Made by a program: the position numbers and the translations under genes. From assembly GCA_937883785.1 (NCBI GenBank), contig CALGDE010000133.1:1-64000 (forward strand): a stretch of DNA of 64,000 bases, given 5' to 3'. The DNA comes from an uncultured cyanobacterium. Lineage in GTDB: Bacteria > Cyanobacteriota > Cyanobacteriia > CACIAM-69d. Position 1 is the stretch's first letter. The number at the start of each line of letters is the position of its first letter. Positions 10,296-19,223 of the stretch are shown here, piece by piece. Under the pieces are notes generated by a model. It worked only from the letters and a program-made list of their open reading frames with translations, did not search any database and was not told the DNA's origin.

Positions 10296-10700
10296 TTATT
10301 CGCCACTGGTGCTTGACGTGGAACTCGCCCCGGTATCAGGAGATTCTAACTGTTGGCGCTGCTGCTGACGAAAAGATTCAGCGGCATCATTCAAGCGACC
10401 TTCCTGACGGGCTTCGAACTCTGCCGGACTTTGACCCGATAGGGTACGAATCTGCTGGATAAGCTCTAGGGGGGTCAGCCCGGTGCCACCAATGGACCGC
10501 GAGTCTCGCTCGTTGTTTTGCCACTCTCCTAAATCGTCAGCGTTCCCTGACGATTGGGCAACGGCGCTTTGGGATACCCCCAAGGACAGGGCCACTAGCA
10601 AACCTGGGGCGATCGCTACAGCTGTCGCCAACCCAGCGCCCCAAGAAACTTTGCCCTTCAGCAACGCCAACTTTGCTGAAGTAGGAGAAAAATTAACCAT
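10296..10700 (-). CDS. Small secreted protein with Gln-rich C-terminal helix
   Basis: The product is 134 residues. It has a long signal peptide (hydrophobic core about 20-42, likely cleavage after SAVAQ near residue 49). A mature domain contains LTPLELIQQIRTLSG followed by SPAEFEARQEGRLNDAA and a run of Gln/Arg-rich helix. A similar short motif (LxLIxxxxLxxGxSPEEFxxxQxxxLxxAAxxF) occurs in other cyanobacterial secreted proteins of unknown function. I do not assign a function. It is the last gene before an 845-base stretch without genes. Confidence 0.7.
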   Translation of the reverse strand: MVNFSPTSAKLALLKGKVSWGAGLATAVAIAPGLLVALSLGVSQSAVAQSSGNADDLGEWQNNERDSRSIGGTGLTPLELIQQIRTLSGQSPAEFEARQEGRLNDAAESFRQQQRQQLESPDTGASSTSSTSGE

Positions 10701-10918
10701 AATTTGAAAGTTGAAATCGGAAATTAAGAAACGATGCCTTATCCGCTCCCTCTAGAGTAACGCGTTCCTAGTGGCGACCCAATGATAAATCCCTGAAAGT
10801 GAATCCTTGAACGTCTGCGCGATATTTCACCGCCCTAGTCAACACAGCCTTTCGGACCGCAAAAACGCCATGTTCTTCCCTATGAATTTCCTCTTCAGGA
10901 CCTATGCAAAACGTGCTG

Positions 10919-10950
10919 TTTGAAGCCAAAAACATTTGAAGCCAAAAACA
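10919..10950. repeat. Exact 16-bp tandem duplication
   Basis: The unit TTTGAAGCCAAAAACA occurs twice without a break. It is one of several short perfect tandem duplications between genes in this window. Confidence 0.9.
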
Positions 10951-11368
10951 AACGTTGTGTCGGCGTCGCCCTTTACCAAGGGGTGATCTGCGTAAGGTCT
11001 GCTTCTAATGCATGGGGCACGAAATAAAGAAGCTGAAGAACACGGGCAAAAAACGTGGACCTCACCCCATAACGCCTGGGATTCTCACTGCCAGTGGCTC
11101 CTGATGTGGGCGGCGAAATGGGAGTTGAAAAAACAGTGGAAAAAGTGACCGTTGAAAGTCGCCACCCAAAACGGCAAAACTGCTCACAAAGTCGGTGTCA
11201 ATCGGTCAAAGCTCCTGTATCATGACCCAACATTCACCATATTTAGTGTGTTAGAGCTTGACGAGTGCTAACAGACGGCTATCGGTAAATTGTTGGCAAA
11301 TTGCTAACGAATTACTAACTCGAAAAATCACTCACTGACTAATTATTAGTAAACGCCAGAGGAATCTG

Positions 11369-11505
11369 GAGCGCGTTATTGACCAATTCTGGAAGTCCTA
11401 ACTCTAGAAATCTTACTGAGTAAGAAATTTCGCGCTTAATCAATAAAACCGGGGCTGAGAGGCTGATGCCGCCTGAGTGGCGATGCTGATTGGTGACAGC
11501 CCCTA
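11369..11505 (+). repeat. Degenerate copy of the TA-flanked inverted-repeat element
   Basis: The left end GCGCGTTATTGACCAATT resembles the GCGCGTCATCAATTAATT end of the 50411 copy. The right end GGTGACAGCCCCTAAG resembles the ATGACAGCCCCTAGG end of the 48164 copy. The internal GGGGCTGAG also recalls the family core. The length of 137 bp fits the 128-158 bp of the clear copies. Divergence is high, so this assignment is moderate. Confidence 0.5.
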
Positions 11506-11545
11506 AGCAGTAATTTCAAGACTAACTTTAGGGGCTGAAATAACT

Positions 11546-12604
11546 ATGGGCGACTCTGGACGGGTTTCAGTAGGAATTGTGGGGGCATCGGGATACGGCG
11601 GTGTCCAGCTAGTGCGGCTACTGATGGATCACCCCAAGGTGGAGCTAACTTACCTGGGGGGGAACAGCAGCGCTGGGAAGGGCTATGACGATATTTATCC
11701 CCACCTGACAGGGATGGTGGATTTGAAAGTTGAGCCCATTGATGTGGAGGTGATCGCCCAGCGTTGCGAGGTGGTATTCCTCGGACTACCCAACGGCATT
11801 GCCTGCGACTTGACCCCCCAGCTCATTGCCAAAGGTTGCAAAATGCTGGACCTGTCGGCCGACTATCGATTCCGGGACCTTAAAACCTACGAAACTTGGT
11901 ACGGCAAGCCCCGTGAGGATCATCCCACCGCTGCCCATGCTGTTTATGGACTGCCGGAGCTTAACCGCGAGTCCATTGCTAATGCCAGCTTGATTGGGTG
12001 CCCTGGCTGCTATCCCACCGCCAGCTTGTTGGCTTTACTGCCTTTGCTAAAACACGGCATCATCGTCCCCGAAAGCATCATTATTGATGCCAAGTCGGGC
12101 ACTTCGGGAGCCGGTCGCCAAGCCAAAGTTCACGCCCTCCTTGCCGAAGTGGACAATTCCTTTGCTGCCTACGGCGTTGCCAGCCACCGTCACACACCGG
12201 AAATTGAGCAAACCTGTAGCGACTTGGCTGGACACGATATTCGCCTACAGTTCACCCCCCACCTGGTGCCGATGCCTCGGGGCATTTTGTCCACGGTGTA
12301 CGCCACTATCCGTGATCCTGGACTGGTGCGTGAAGATGTGCTGACTATTTATTCCGTGTTCTATCGGAAATCTCCTTGGGTAAGACTATTGCCCGGTGGT
12401 AAAACGCCCCAAACTAAGTGGGCGCTGGGCACCAATGCCTGCTTCCTGGGGGTTGAGGTGGATCAGCGTACGGATCGGGTGATTGTGCTGTCGGCGATCG
12501 ATAATCTGCTCAAAGGACAGTCAGGACAAGCCGTTCAGTGTATGAACATCATGATGGGCTGGGAAGAGACTTTGGGACTGCCCCAACTAGGCTTCTATCC
12601 GTAG
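11546..12604 (+). CDS. argC: N-acetyl-gamma-glutamyl-phosphate reductase
   Basis: ArgC reduces N-acetylglutamyl phosphate to the semialdehyde with NADPH, the third step of arginine synthesis, in the cytosol. The 352-residue product has the N-terminal nucleotide-binding motif [18 protein letters not shown] and the signature around the catalytic cysteine, [16 protein letters not shown] near residue 150. It also has [11 protein letters not shown] and a conserved histidine in [11 protein letters not shown]. Length and motifs match the family throughout. No other arginine gene is adjacent. The ATG at 11546 sits behind a long leader that contains a degenerate repeat element. Confidence 0.96.
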   Translation: MGDSGRVSVGIVGASGYGGVQLVRLLMDHPKVELTYLGGNSSAGKGYDDIYPHLTGMVDLKVEPIDVEVIAQRCEVVFLGLPNGIACDLTPQLIAKGCKMLDLSADYRFRDLKTYETWYGKPREDHPTAAHAVYGLPELNRESIANASLIGCPGCYPTASLLALLPLLKHGIIVPESIIIDAKSGTSGAGRQAKVHALLAEVDNSFAAYGVASHRHTPEIEQTCSDLAGHDIRLQFTPHLVPMPRGILSTVYATIRDPGLVREDVLTIYSVFYRKSPWVRLLPGGKTPQTKWALGTNACFLGVEVDQRTDRVIVLSAIDNLLKGQSGQAVQCMNIMMGWEETLGLPQLGFYP

Positions 12605-12663
12605 GGATAAAACTGGTCTTATAAAAAAGAGCCACAAAAATCCCACAAAAACAGAAATCCCAC

Positions 12664-12698
12664 AAAAAAGGAGCAGGTTAATCCCTTGCTCCTTTTTT
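12664..12698. terminator. Bidirectional terminator between argC and psbU
   Basis: A perfect 12-bp stem (AAAAAAGGAGCA pairing with TGCTCCTTTTTT) has an 11-base loop and ends in a T-run on either strand. It lies between the convergent argC and psbU genes. Confidence 0.88.
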
Positions 12699-12815
12699 GA
12701 TAATTACCGGTGATAGTCACTGGTGATAATTACCGGAACTAAATTTTGAGGTTACCCAGAGTTAGAGGCAATTCAGGAATTCTGGCTTACCTCCAGCCTC
12801 TCCCTGTCAGTCCGT

Positions 12816-13253
12816 TTACTTGTAAACGCCGTTGTTAATGCGATCATCTCCCTGGGTGAACACGACACTGGTGGGACTCACGGAAAACAAGCCTTCTTCA
12901 ATGTACTTAGTTAAAGTGCTCTTCTGACGATCGCTTAACCCAGGCACAGACAAAATATCTTCAACGGACTCGTAAGGACCATTGGCAATAAGCTTTTTCG
13001 CCAGGGTGGGATATAGCCCGCGATACTCCTTATAGCTGCTGATGTTGGTGTTGTTTAGGTCAATGGTTTCGCCATAAATCTTGGCTAGCTCAGAATCCGC
13101 TTCCCCATTAACCGCCCCCATCACCATTGATGCACTGTTCCAGGTGAAGTTCGTTAGGTTGAGGTGACCTGCCATCGCAGGGTGACTACCGAAGCCAACC
13201 CAGCTTGTTACGCACAGGCTAACCACAACAAAAAGGCGCAGGAACCACTTCAT
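12816..13253 (-). CDS. psbU: Photosystem II 12 kDa extrinsic protein PsbU
   Basis: PsbU is a lumenal subunit that stabilises the oxygen-evolving complex of photosystem II in cyanobacteria and red algae. The 145-residue precursor has a signal peptide (hydrophobic core about 6-26, likely cleavage after AMA near residue 28). The mature domain shows the family core IDLNNTNISSYKEYRGLYP, then NGPYESVEDILSVPGLSDRQ (a helix-hairpin-helix-like fold), and the ending GDDRINNGVYK. The length matches the family. A bidirectional terminator lies downstream. The ATG start has no in-frame alternative that would keep the signal peptide. Confidence 0.95.
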   Translation of the reverse strand: MKWFLRLFVVVSLCVTSWVGFGSHPAMAGHLNLTNFTWNSASMVMGAVNGEADSELAKIYGETIDLNNTNISSYKEYRGLYPTLAKKLIANGPYESVEDILSVPGLSDRQKSTLTKYIEEGLFSVSPTSVVFTQGDDRINNGVYK

Positions 13254-13421
13254 GGGGATACGTTTCTCCTAAAAAACACAGCTCGAGTAAAGGGCATTCT
13301 GCCCTGTATGCCATTTTCTACGATTACGTAATCTATGGCGATCGCCCAACACGCTTTGCAACGTTAATTTGCAATCCGCCTAAACTCGCTTCAGTTTTTG
13401 GGGAGATTTTCCCAGTTTTTC

Positions 13422-14597
13422 CTAATCTAAATCGGCGATCGGCATTTCAATGGCTGGAACTTCCAAGCCACCGGCCACTTCCTGGCTAGATGGAATTGTG
13501 GCGCTAACTTTCCCTTCCAGCTCAATTTCCTCGCCGTACACCTCATCAACTCCCGCCTTCCCAACGGCAGCAGACCCATTATTGCCACCATCGGTGTCGT
13601 TCCTCTCCAAATCACCATCCCCCAATCCCGTTAACACCCGATGGAGATCCAAATAGGTGCCAGCGTAGGTGGTTGCCGGCTCGTCATACCCCTTCAAATG
13701 CACCTCGTACTCCTCAAACATGCGTCCGTAGTTTCCCGGGTGCAGCATGCGCAAATACTGATAGGTTGTCAGCCCGATCGCCACGTCCTGCTTCAGTTCC
13801 TTCGTGCAAGACTCCAGTCGAAACGCCTCATTAACCGTATCCCCCAACGCCGTGTAATCAGGGCGATCATAGCTACCGGTGTTGCCCACCATGGCATAGC
13901 CCGTGTTCACTCCAGTGCCAATGCGCAGGGGAAAAGGCAGAGGGTACCGCAGATGCAGCTCCTGGGTCATGCGCTGCAAATCATCTACCGCCTGGAAAAT
14001 ATGGCGCACCTCCTGAAGGCTCAGGTCGTTTTCCCCGTGAATCCACACCGCCATAATGGCGTCGCCGATGTACTTGTCCACCCAACTGCCGTGCTTCCGC
14101 AAAATATCTCCTGCTTGGCGGAACCAGGTGCCGATAGTTTCTGACAAAATCTTTTCGTCCGTTTGCCGAGTTAACCCCGTGAAATCACGGATATCAGTCA
14201 CCAGCACGGAAATTAGCCGCCGCACGTGCAATGCCGCTGTCACCGCAGAGTTGGTCATATATTGCTCGTCCTCGGGCTTTATTCGAGGCGGAGCATAGAA
14301 CTTCATTTCTGTTTGCCCAAAGGTGAGATTGTCTCCACCGTTGAGGGTCACGGGAATGCTGACGCGGCGACCGTTTACAAAGGAGCCGTTGCGGCTGCCC
14401 AGATCAATTAAGTAAAAGACGCCGTCTTCCATACATTGGAGCATGGCGTGGTGGCGGGAAATCCACGGGTCTGGCAGGGTAAAGTCGTTGTCGGCACCGC
14501 GACCAATTTTCCAGCACGCTCCCCCCGACAGCGGTAAGTATCGCTGACCAGCGTCGGTGCTTAAAACCAGGTGAGGAGAGGGTTGTAGCGTGGCCAC
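13422..14597 (-). CDS. FHA-domain class III nucleotide cyclase
   Basis: The protein has 391 residues. Residues 25-100 form an FHA phosphothreonine-binding domain with the motifs IGRGADNDFTL, SRHHAMLQ and LGSRNGSFVNG. A class III cyclase domain follows at about 125-310, with metal-binding Asp in VTDIRDFT and IGDAIMAVW, Lys in WVDKYIGD, and TALGDTVNEAFRLE carrying the Asp/Asn/Arg group. These residues favour ATP as substrate. The C-terminal 70 residues are acidic and low in complexity. The FHA-cyclase architecture matches the Synechocystis Cya1 type as I recall it. It is soluble, unlike the PAS-rich cyclase 3.4 kb away. The start is GTG. Confidence 0.88.
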   Translation of the reverse strand: MATLQPSPHLVLSTDAGQRYLPLSGGACWKIGRGADNDFTLPDPWISRHHAMLQCMEDGVFYLIDLGSRNGSFVNGRRVSIPVTLNGGDNLTFGQTEMKFYAPPRIKPEDEQYMTNSAVTAALHVRRLISVLVTDIRDFTGLTRQTDEKILSETIGTWFRQAGDILRKHGSWVDKYIGDAIMAVWIHGENDLSLQEVRHIFQAVDDLQRMTQELHLRYPLPFPLRIGTGVNTGYAMVGNTGSYDRPDYTALGDTVNEAFRLESCTKELKQDVAIGLTTYQYLRMLHPGNYGRMFEEYEVHLKGYDEPATTYAGTYLDLHRVLTGLGDGDLERNDTDGGNNGSAAVGKAGVDEVYGEEIELEGKVSATIPSSQEVAGGLEVPAIEMPIADLD

Positions 14598-15056
14598 AGG
14601 AAAACTGGGGGGCGAGGTGAGTAAAAGGTTTTATGGGGAGCTTTACAGAGGGAATAAGAGACTGATGGAATCGCTACTTCGTTGTCGTAACACCTGTAGG
14701 GTAGGTTGTACTTGCCGTTGGCTTAGGGCTGATGCTTGCGTCAATCGCTGTTGTCCAGAATCCCATGAACAGCTTATTTTGACGATTGAGCCTAGCAGTT
14801 CACCGGCATAGCCATCACTCCTTGTCATTGTAGTCTGCTCAATTAATTGACGCAGCTATGGTGATCGCCCCAAAACCATTAAAAATTCACTGATTGAAAC
14901 TATTTTTTAATGGTTATTTGCACGTTGCCTTAACGTTGTTCGCAAATTGTTATTCACAGGGGTGATCGGGGGATGATCAACCGGATTGGTCTTATTGGTA
15001 TGGCTGTTGGCAACGGTAATAACGAATCTATTGGAGAGATAAAAGGGGAGATTGAT

Positions 15057-15698
15057 GTGAGTCAGGACGATTCCGATCCGGTTTCGAGTATTTTTTTATA
15101 CCATCTCTTCAAGTGGGTGGTGGTGAGCCCGCTGTTGCATACCTATTTTCGAGGGCGGATCTATGGCGATCGCCATATGCCCCGCATGGGTAAGGTGATT
15201 TTCGTCAGCAACCACGCCAGCGACTTTGATCCGCCCCTGGTGGCTAACTGCATTCGCCGTCCCATTGCGTTTATGGCGAAGGAGGAATTATTTAAAGTGC
15301 CGGTGTTGGGCACTGCCATTCGCCTCTATGGAGCCTATCCAGTTAAGCGAGGGAAGGCGGACCGGGCTGCCATGCGAGCTGCCCTGGGCTGTTTGGCGGA
15401 AGGGCGCGCAACGGGGGTGTTTTTGGATGGTACCCGTCGTTCCGATGGGCGTATTCACAGTCCCAAGCTGGGGGCGGCATTGATGGCAGCCAAGTCCCAG
15501 GCGCCACTGATCCCCGTTAGCCTGTGGGGCACCCATCAGATTTTGCCCAAGGGGGCAAAGTTTCCCCAACCGGCGCCCATTACCATTCGTATCGGAGAAG
15601 AAATTCCCCCCCCTGCTTCCAGCGATCGCGATGAGCTGGAGCGAGTAACGAACCAGTGCGCCGCCGCCATCACCGCCCTCCTCGATTTGGGGCGATAG
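15057..15698 (+). CDS. plsC: 1-acyl-sn-glycerol-3-phosphate acyltransferase
   Basis: This enzyme adds the second acyl chain to lysophosphatidate, making phosphatidic acid at the membrane. The acyltransferase motif I is NHASDFDPP (HxxxxD) and the later block is FLDGTRRSDGRI, followed by PLIPVSLWGTHQILPKG. I chose the GTG at 15057 because AAGGGGAG lies six bases upstream and because cyanobacterial homologues begin shortly before a SxFLYHLFKWxVVSP-like segment, as here. An in-frame ATG at 14973 would add 28 poorly conserved residues. A repeat end begins eight bases after the stop. Confidence 0.87.
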   Translation: MSQDDSDPVSSIFLYHLFKWVVVSPLLHTYFRGRIYGDRHMPRMGKVIFVSNHASDFDPPLVANCIRRPIAFMAKEELFKVPVLGTAIRLYGAYPVKRGKADRAAMRAALGCLAEGRATGVFLDGTRRSDGRIHSPKLGAALMAAKSQAPLIPVSLWGTHQILPKGAKFPQPAPITIRIGEEIPPPASSDRDELERVTNQCAAAITALLDLGR

Positions 15699-15705
15699 CC
15701 AATGA

Positions 15706-16118
15706 TAGGGACTGTCATCATTGAGTGCCAACTTCCCAGGCGAGAGACGTGTTAAACGTCCAGCATTACTTAAACGCCCGGCATTGCTGGGTCTCAGGGA
15801 CATTTAATCTCGCGTCAATTTAGGGGGGGTAGTGTGAGTTCCAAAGCGATTAGAATCCCCAAGCAATTAGAATCCCCAGGCGATTAGCTGTGAGGATTTC
15901 AGCCTTTATAGCCCGTTCGATAAGAAATAGGACGATTTTGAGTCCCGTAATCGAAGCTGAATCCCCACTATTGACCTTGCCAACCCTTCGCAAACGATGA
16001 CCCTCAGCGATCGCTGACGCTTTTACTAATTCAAGGGGCAATGTGGTTTTTCTATTTTGAAGGAGCGTTAAACCCTCACTGCGCTAGGCTTCTGGTCGTT
16101 AATCGACGATGCGCCCTA
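15706..16118 (-). repeat. Possible long copy of the TA-flanked inverted-repeat element
   Basis: The left end TAGGGACTGTCATCATTGAG matches the TAGGGGCTGTCATCATTTAA-type end of the family. The right end, read outward, is CTTCTGGTCGTTAATCGACG followed by ATGCGCCCTA; it matches the other end type seen at 40239-40366. The two ends are 413 bp apart, longer than other copies, so the internal part may contain extra sequence or the ends may belong to two remnants. The terminal TA and the next base form the TAG stop of cpeZ. Confidence 0.5.
15847..15889. repeat. 17-bp tandem repeat, about 2.5 units
   Basis: A unit close to GCGATTAGAATCCCCAA occurs twice, with one or two mismatches, and then breaks off in a third copy (GCGATTAG). 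It lies inside the possible long element between plsC and cpeZ. Confidence 0.8.
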
Positions 16119-16718
16119 AGACTGGGTGGGGAACATGCGCATGCGGTCCAGGGAGCTTTGGGCAAGCTCTTTAACGTAGGGATCGCTGGACTCATCGGCG
16201 AGGGCAGCCTCCAGTGCGTCCACCGATTTCGGGTCGTTGATGGAGCCCAAAGTATTGGCGATCGAGGTGGCCACCGCCACGTTTTCCGTGGTTTTCATGG
16301 TTTCAATAAGCACATCCAGCGCAGGCGCACCCACTTGCCCTAAAGCCATCACCGCCGTTAATCCCACCAGAGGATTCTCATCTTCCATACCTAGCGCCAG
16401 CGCCTGAAACCCCTCATCGGGAAAGAAGCCTTCCTCACACTGCACCGCCACTTGGGCCAGGGCTTTGACGCAGCTTGTGCGCGCCGTGTCGTCCTCGCTG
16501 GTTTTTAGCGCCTCAATCAGGGCAGGCACCGCCGGTAAGCCGATCGCCCCCAACGTACGCACCGATGCCCGCCGATACACCATATCCTCCGAGGTGAGGT
16601 TATCCATTAACCGAGGAATAATCCCATCGTCGGTGGTTTCTGCTAGCTCCCAAATGGCTCGCTCTCGCAGGTTGGGGTTGGGGTGTTTTAGCTGTTGAAA
16701 AAGGGCGTCGGTGGTCAT
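16116..16718 (-). CDS. cpeZ: CpeZ-type HEAT-repeat bilin lyase subunit or chaperone
   Basis: This 200-residue protein is built of HEAT/PBS-lyase repeats, for example LKHPNPNLRERAIWELAET, YRRASVRTLGAIGLPAVPAL and VGLTAVMALGQVGAPALDVL. I recognise the opening as CpeZ. CpeZ works with CpeY in attaching phycoerythrobilin to phycoerythrin, probably as a chaperone-like partner. The start is the ATG at 16718 (MTTDALF), with a less likely TTG four codons upstream. cpeY lies 263 bases upstream on the same strand, with a GC-rich repeat between them. The TAG stop is formed by the terminal TA of a repeat element. CpcF or PecF would be the closest alternatives. Confidence 0.85.
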   Translation of the reverse strand: MTTDALFQQLKHPNPNLRERAIWELAETTDDGIIPRLMDNLTSEDMVYRRASVRTLGAIGLPAVPALIEALKTSEDDTARTSCVKALAQVAVQCEEGFFPDEGFQALALGMEDENPLVGLTAVMALGQVGAPALDVLIETMKTTENVAVATSIANTLGSINDPKSVDALEAALADESSDPYVKELAQSSLDRMRMFPTQS

Positions 16719-16804
16719 AATTTGAAACAAAGTTTGAAATAAATGGAATTAAAAATCGTGGCTTTAAGTGGCGCGTTGGTTGTGTGGGAGTGGTGAATCT
16801 AAAT

Positions 16805-16885
16805 GAACGTCAGTTCAGCAGCAAAAACTGAGTCTAGAACTGACTGCTCCCCTCAATAGGGGGGATTGAGAGGAGATCCTTCTCC
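16805..16885. repeat. GC-rich intergenic repeat between cpeY and cpeZ
   Basis: The segment contains AACGTCAGTTCAGCAG, a short inverted CAGTT/AACTG pair and TCCCCTCAATAGGGGGGATT followed by GAGAGGAGATCC. The same order of blocks (AACGTTAG, CCCCCCTTACCAAAGGGGGG, ACTGAGGGGGGATCC) occurs in the long inverted repeat at 41835-41988, so I place both in one family. Confidence 0.6.
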
Positions 16886-16981
16886 ATTTCCCCTGGGCAT
16901 AGGTAATGGATTAAAAACAAATCAAGAAAAAGTAGCTGTCCAGTGGCAGTAGCCCATGAGCATTAGCTGACAAAGCTGGCG

Positions 16982-18271
16982 TTAAACTGGCGCCTCCTGG
17001 GAAGGAGCGATCGCCGCTACCTTGCCCTGTAGAAGGGGATCGTCCCCAGCTGCTGCTTTCGCCAGAGTATCTGTTGCCCCCAATTGCTTGAGAGCCAGCA
17101 GTGTGGCGTACTTCAAATCCCAAATGGGCGAATCTAGCACCGTTTCCAGCTCGGCAATAGCCCGCTGATCGCCCAGCTCTCCCAAGGCGATCGCCGCCGC
17201 CGCTCGAGACTTTTGAAATTGGGGTTCTGGGTTGTGCAGCGCTTCCACAAAGAGTTCATAGGCAGGAGCGTGCCGAATCCATCCCAATACCTTAATCAGG
17301 TGATAGTGGGCGCCATAGTCGTTATGCCCTTTGTTGCGGAAGGACGCGATCGCCGCTGGTCCCACCTCCTCCCCAAAGGACTCCGCCAAGGTTTGGGTGG
17401 CCAAATAACACCGCCCAAAGTCCGTTTGGTACAGCTCCTGCATGGCAAACTCTAGCGCTGGTAGCTGGTCGTATTCATGGACCAAATTCAACGTCGTTGG
17501 ACTGTCCCGCACCGTGGCATCCAAAATCGGCTCCAGGGTTGCAAAGGTTAATGTGCCCTCTGCCATTGCCTGCGTCGCCAACAGCCGAATCCCCCGCAGG
17601 CGAAACACCACCGACACTGGACACTGACTAATGGGGGCGATCGCCGGGGCGTACCCTGCATCCACTAAATCTTGAATAGACAGCCGTCGGGCGTTAACGC
17701 TGGAGTGTTGTAGAAACTCCACCACCCCCGCCATTAATTCGTCATCTCCCGAAAACCGGCTGACCGTCGCGATCGCCGCACTGGCGGTGGGTTCGTCTTC
17801 GTCGGTCATAAACGGACGAATCCGCTCCACTGATTTTCCGTAGTCCAACTTGGATAGGGTTTGGATAATCACCCGATAGGGCTTGTTGGGCTGAGACAAA
17901 AGCTGGGCGATGCCCTCTAAAATTTCCGGATCCTCCGTGCCAATTTCCCCGATCGCCCACACCGCATTTTCCACGGTGTACAAATCATCGTTGCTTAAAC
18001 ATTTTCGAATCACCCCCAGCGCCGACGTTGCCCGCAGCCGCCCCAGCGATTCCACCGCCTTTCGCTGCACAATACGCGTATCCAGGGAGCCGTCTTCAAA
18101 TTCCACCGCTCGCACTAGCGCGGCGATCGCCCGTTCTGTCGGAAAATTAATCAGGTGGGATGCGGCAATGTAGCGCGATTCCCCTGGCTCCAACTGGTCC
18201 GGTGGCGTATCCAATAGGGCGATCGCCTCATCTTCAGTGAGGGAAAAGATATTAGCAAATCGCTTATCCAT
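16982..18271 (-). CDS. cpeY: CpeY-type phycoerythrin bilin lyase
   Basis: CpeY attaches phycoerythrobilin to a cysteine of the phycoerythrin alpha subunit. The 429-residue product is a HEAT-repeat solenoid that I recognise from its start MDKRFANIFSLTEDEAIALL, from SRYIAASHLINFPTERAI, and from the C-terminal block YGAHYHLIKVLGWIRHAPAY then PQFQKSRAAAAIALGELGD. Length and repeat layout fit the family. It is followed by cpeZ, so the pair probably forms one lyase unit. No cpeA/cpeB, linker or other cpe gene is in the window, so the structural genes must lie elsewhere. The last 25 residues are Ala-rich and look variable. Confidence 0.9.
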   Translation of the reverse strand: MDKRFANIFSLTEDEAIALLDTPPDQLEPGESRYIAASHLINFPTERAIAALVRAVEFEDGSLDTRIVQRKAVESLGRLRATSALGVIRKCLSNDDLYTVENAVWAIGEIGTEDPEILEGIAQLLSQPNKPYRVIIQTLSKLDYGKSVERIRPFMTDEDEPTASAAIATVSRFSGDDELMAGVVEFLQHSSVNARRLSIQDLVDAGYAPAIAPISQCPVSVVFRLRGIRLLATQAMAEGTLTFATLEPILDATVRDSPTTLNLVHEYDQLPALEFAMQELYQTDFGRCYLATQTLAESFGEEVGPAAIASFRNKGHNDYGAHYHLIKVLGWIRHAPAYELFVEALHNPEPQFQKSRAAAAIALGELGDQRAIAELETVLDSPIWDLKYATLLALKQLGATDTLAKAAAGDDPLLQGKVAAIAPSQEAPV

Positions 18272-18623
18272 AGCCTTTTAAAGATTTAAGGTCATTTTTC
18301 GAGCACATCACCATCAGCTTTGAAGCCCCCTGTGGTGAGACGCACCTAGCAAAAAATCATTGGAGGCTGCGATTCTTCCATCCAGGGCAAGGCTGTGGGC
18401 GTTTAGTGATGACGTCCCTGAATTCACTGTGTGTAAGACTTTTGGCTCAGCCGCATTTAACTGCCGAATATTTCACCAAAGTTGCTCGCGAATTTAGAAA
18501 AGGATTGTAATCAAATTTTGTTCCAAACCTGTCAACTGTCATATAGCGAAATCTCCTTAGCGCTTTTCTCCGCCTCCCTGGACAAGATTGGCGATCGCAA
18601 TTTGCACGGTTATTTGTGTTGTT
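18272..18623. other. Upstream region of cpeY, no supported gene
   Basis: There are about 350 bases upstream of cpeY. They must contain its promoter, but I cannot place -35 and -10 boxes with confidence. I see no RNA gene. Confidence 0.4.
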
Positions 18624-18911
18624 TCAGAAAATTGATCCGGATGCTTTAAGGAAAAAGACTAAAGAAAAGAAGAAGCAGACACTCACCCTATTCTTAATGA
18701 TTTCTTCGCTATATTTGCTGTCATCTCTTGCGGTGACATCGCGATTATTTCCATGAACATGTGTGGTGAAAATATGCAGCTTTGAGCACGGATTGAAACC
18801 ATCAAATTTAGGATGTGCCATCAACTCGACCTTAGAGGCATTGTGCAGTAGGAATTCCGTGCCCTTTACGTCAGGATGCTGGGGAAAATCAACACCCTTG
18901 CTGCAATTCAT
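18624..18911 (-). CDS. Orphan small protein, unrecognised
   Basis: This is a 95-codon frame with an ATG start. Its first 75 residues have a balanced, globular-looking composition (VKGTEFLLHNASKVELMAHP, then LHIFTTHVHGNNRDVTARDD). The last 20 residues switch to a hydrophobic Phe/Val-rich run, which could be a membrane tail or out-of-frame readthrough after a lost stop. I recognise no domain. It sits in a gene-poor, lower-GC stretch. It could equally be a chance frame or a fragment of a lost gene. Confidence 0.3.
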   Translation of the reverse strand: MNCSKGVDFPQHPDVKGTEFLLHNASKVELMAHPKFDGFNPCSKLHIFTTHVHGNNRDVTARDDSKYSEEIIKNRVSVCFFFSLVFFLKASGSIF

Positions 18912-18990
18912 TAAAGGCTTAAATATTGAGATCTGATGTTTGACAATTGGATATGTAAACTTAATTTGAAATCAATAAAATTTGGACCTT

Positions 18991-19025
18991 AAGCAAAAGG
19001 ACCGAACTCCCTACGGAGCCGGTCC
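18991..19025 (-). terminator. Terminator-like hairpin downstream of the DUF4327 gene
   Basis: Read on the minus strand, GGACC-GGCTCC pairs with GGAGTT-CGGTCC across a four-base loop, and TTTTGCTT follows. It lies about 200 bases downstream of the DUF4327 stop codon. Confidence 0.65.
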
Positions 19026-19223
19026 CATACGACGCAACAACTGACTTTCGGTTTATACTTAAAAAGTCCCTGTACTGAAATCAAAACCAAGAAGTTTCAG
19101 TGGGTTAAATCACGAAAAAGCCCTTTGTATACGTTGGAAGAGTGGAAAATTTCTAGAAAAGAAGGTTAGGCGGAGAACGAAAAAAACGATGGTAACAACG
19201 TTGAAATTAACGCCTACCAATGC

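Larger units (their letters stand above)
10701..11545. other. Long intergenic region with a tandem duplication and a degenerate element copy
   Basis: About 845 bases between the small secreted-protein gene and argC contain no gene that I can support. They do hold an exact 16-bp tandem duplication (10919-10950), a degenerate copy of the TA-flanked inverted-repeat element (11369-11505), and the string AGGACCTATGC at 10897-10907, which also occurs at 48321-48331 beside another element copy. The divergent promoters of the secreted-protein gene and argC must lie here. Confidence 0.6.

Noticed and set aside
11100-11210. CRISPR-like repeat with GTTGAAA strings
   Set aside because: There is no regular spacing of repeats and no cas gene; the strings are isolated.
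11250-11275. CIRCE-like heat-shock operator (GAGTGCTAA)
   Set aside because: Only the right half matches; the left half TTAGCACTC is absent, so no inverted repeat of the CIRCE type is formed.
14590-14811. 73-codon frame upstream of the FHA cyclase, plus strand
   Set aside because: Cys/Arg-rich composition, no domain, overlaps the start of the cyclase gene on the other strand.
14973-15056. Upstream ATG for plsC
   Set aside because: The ribosome-binding site at 15043-15050 and the usual start of homologues support the GTG at 15057.
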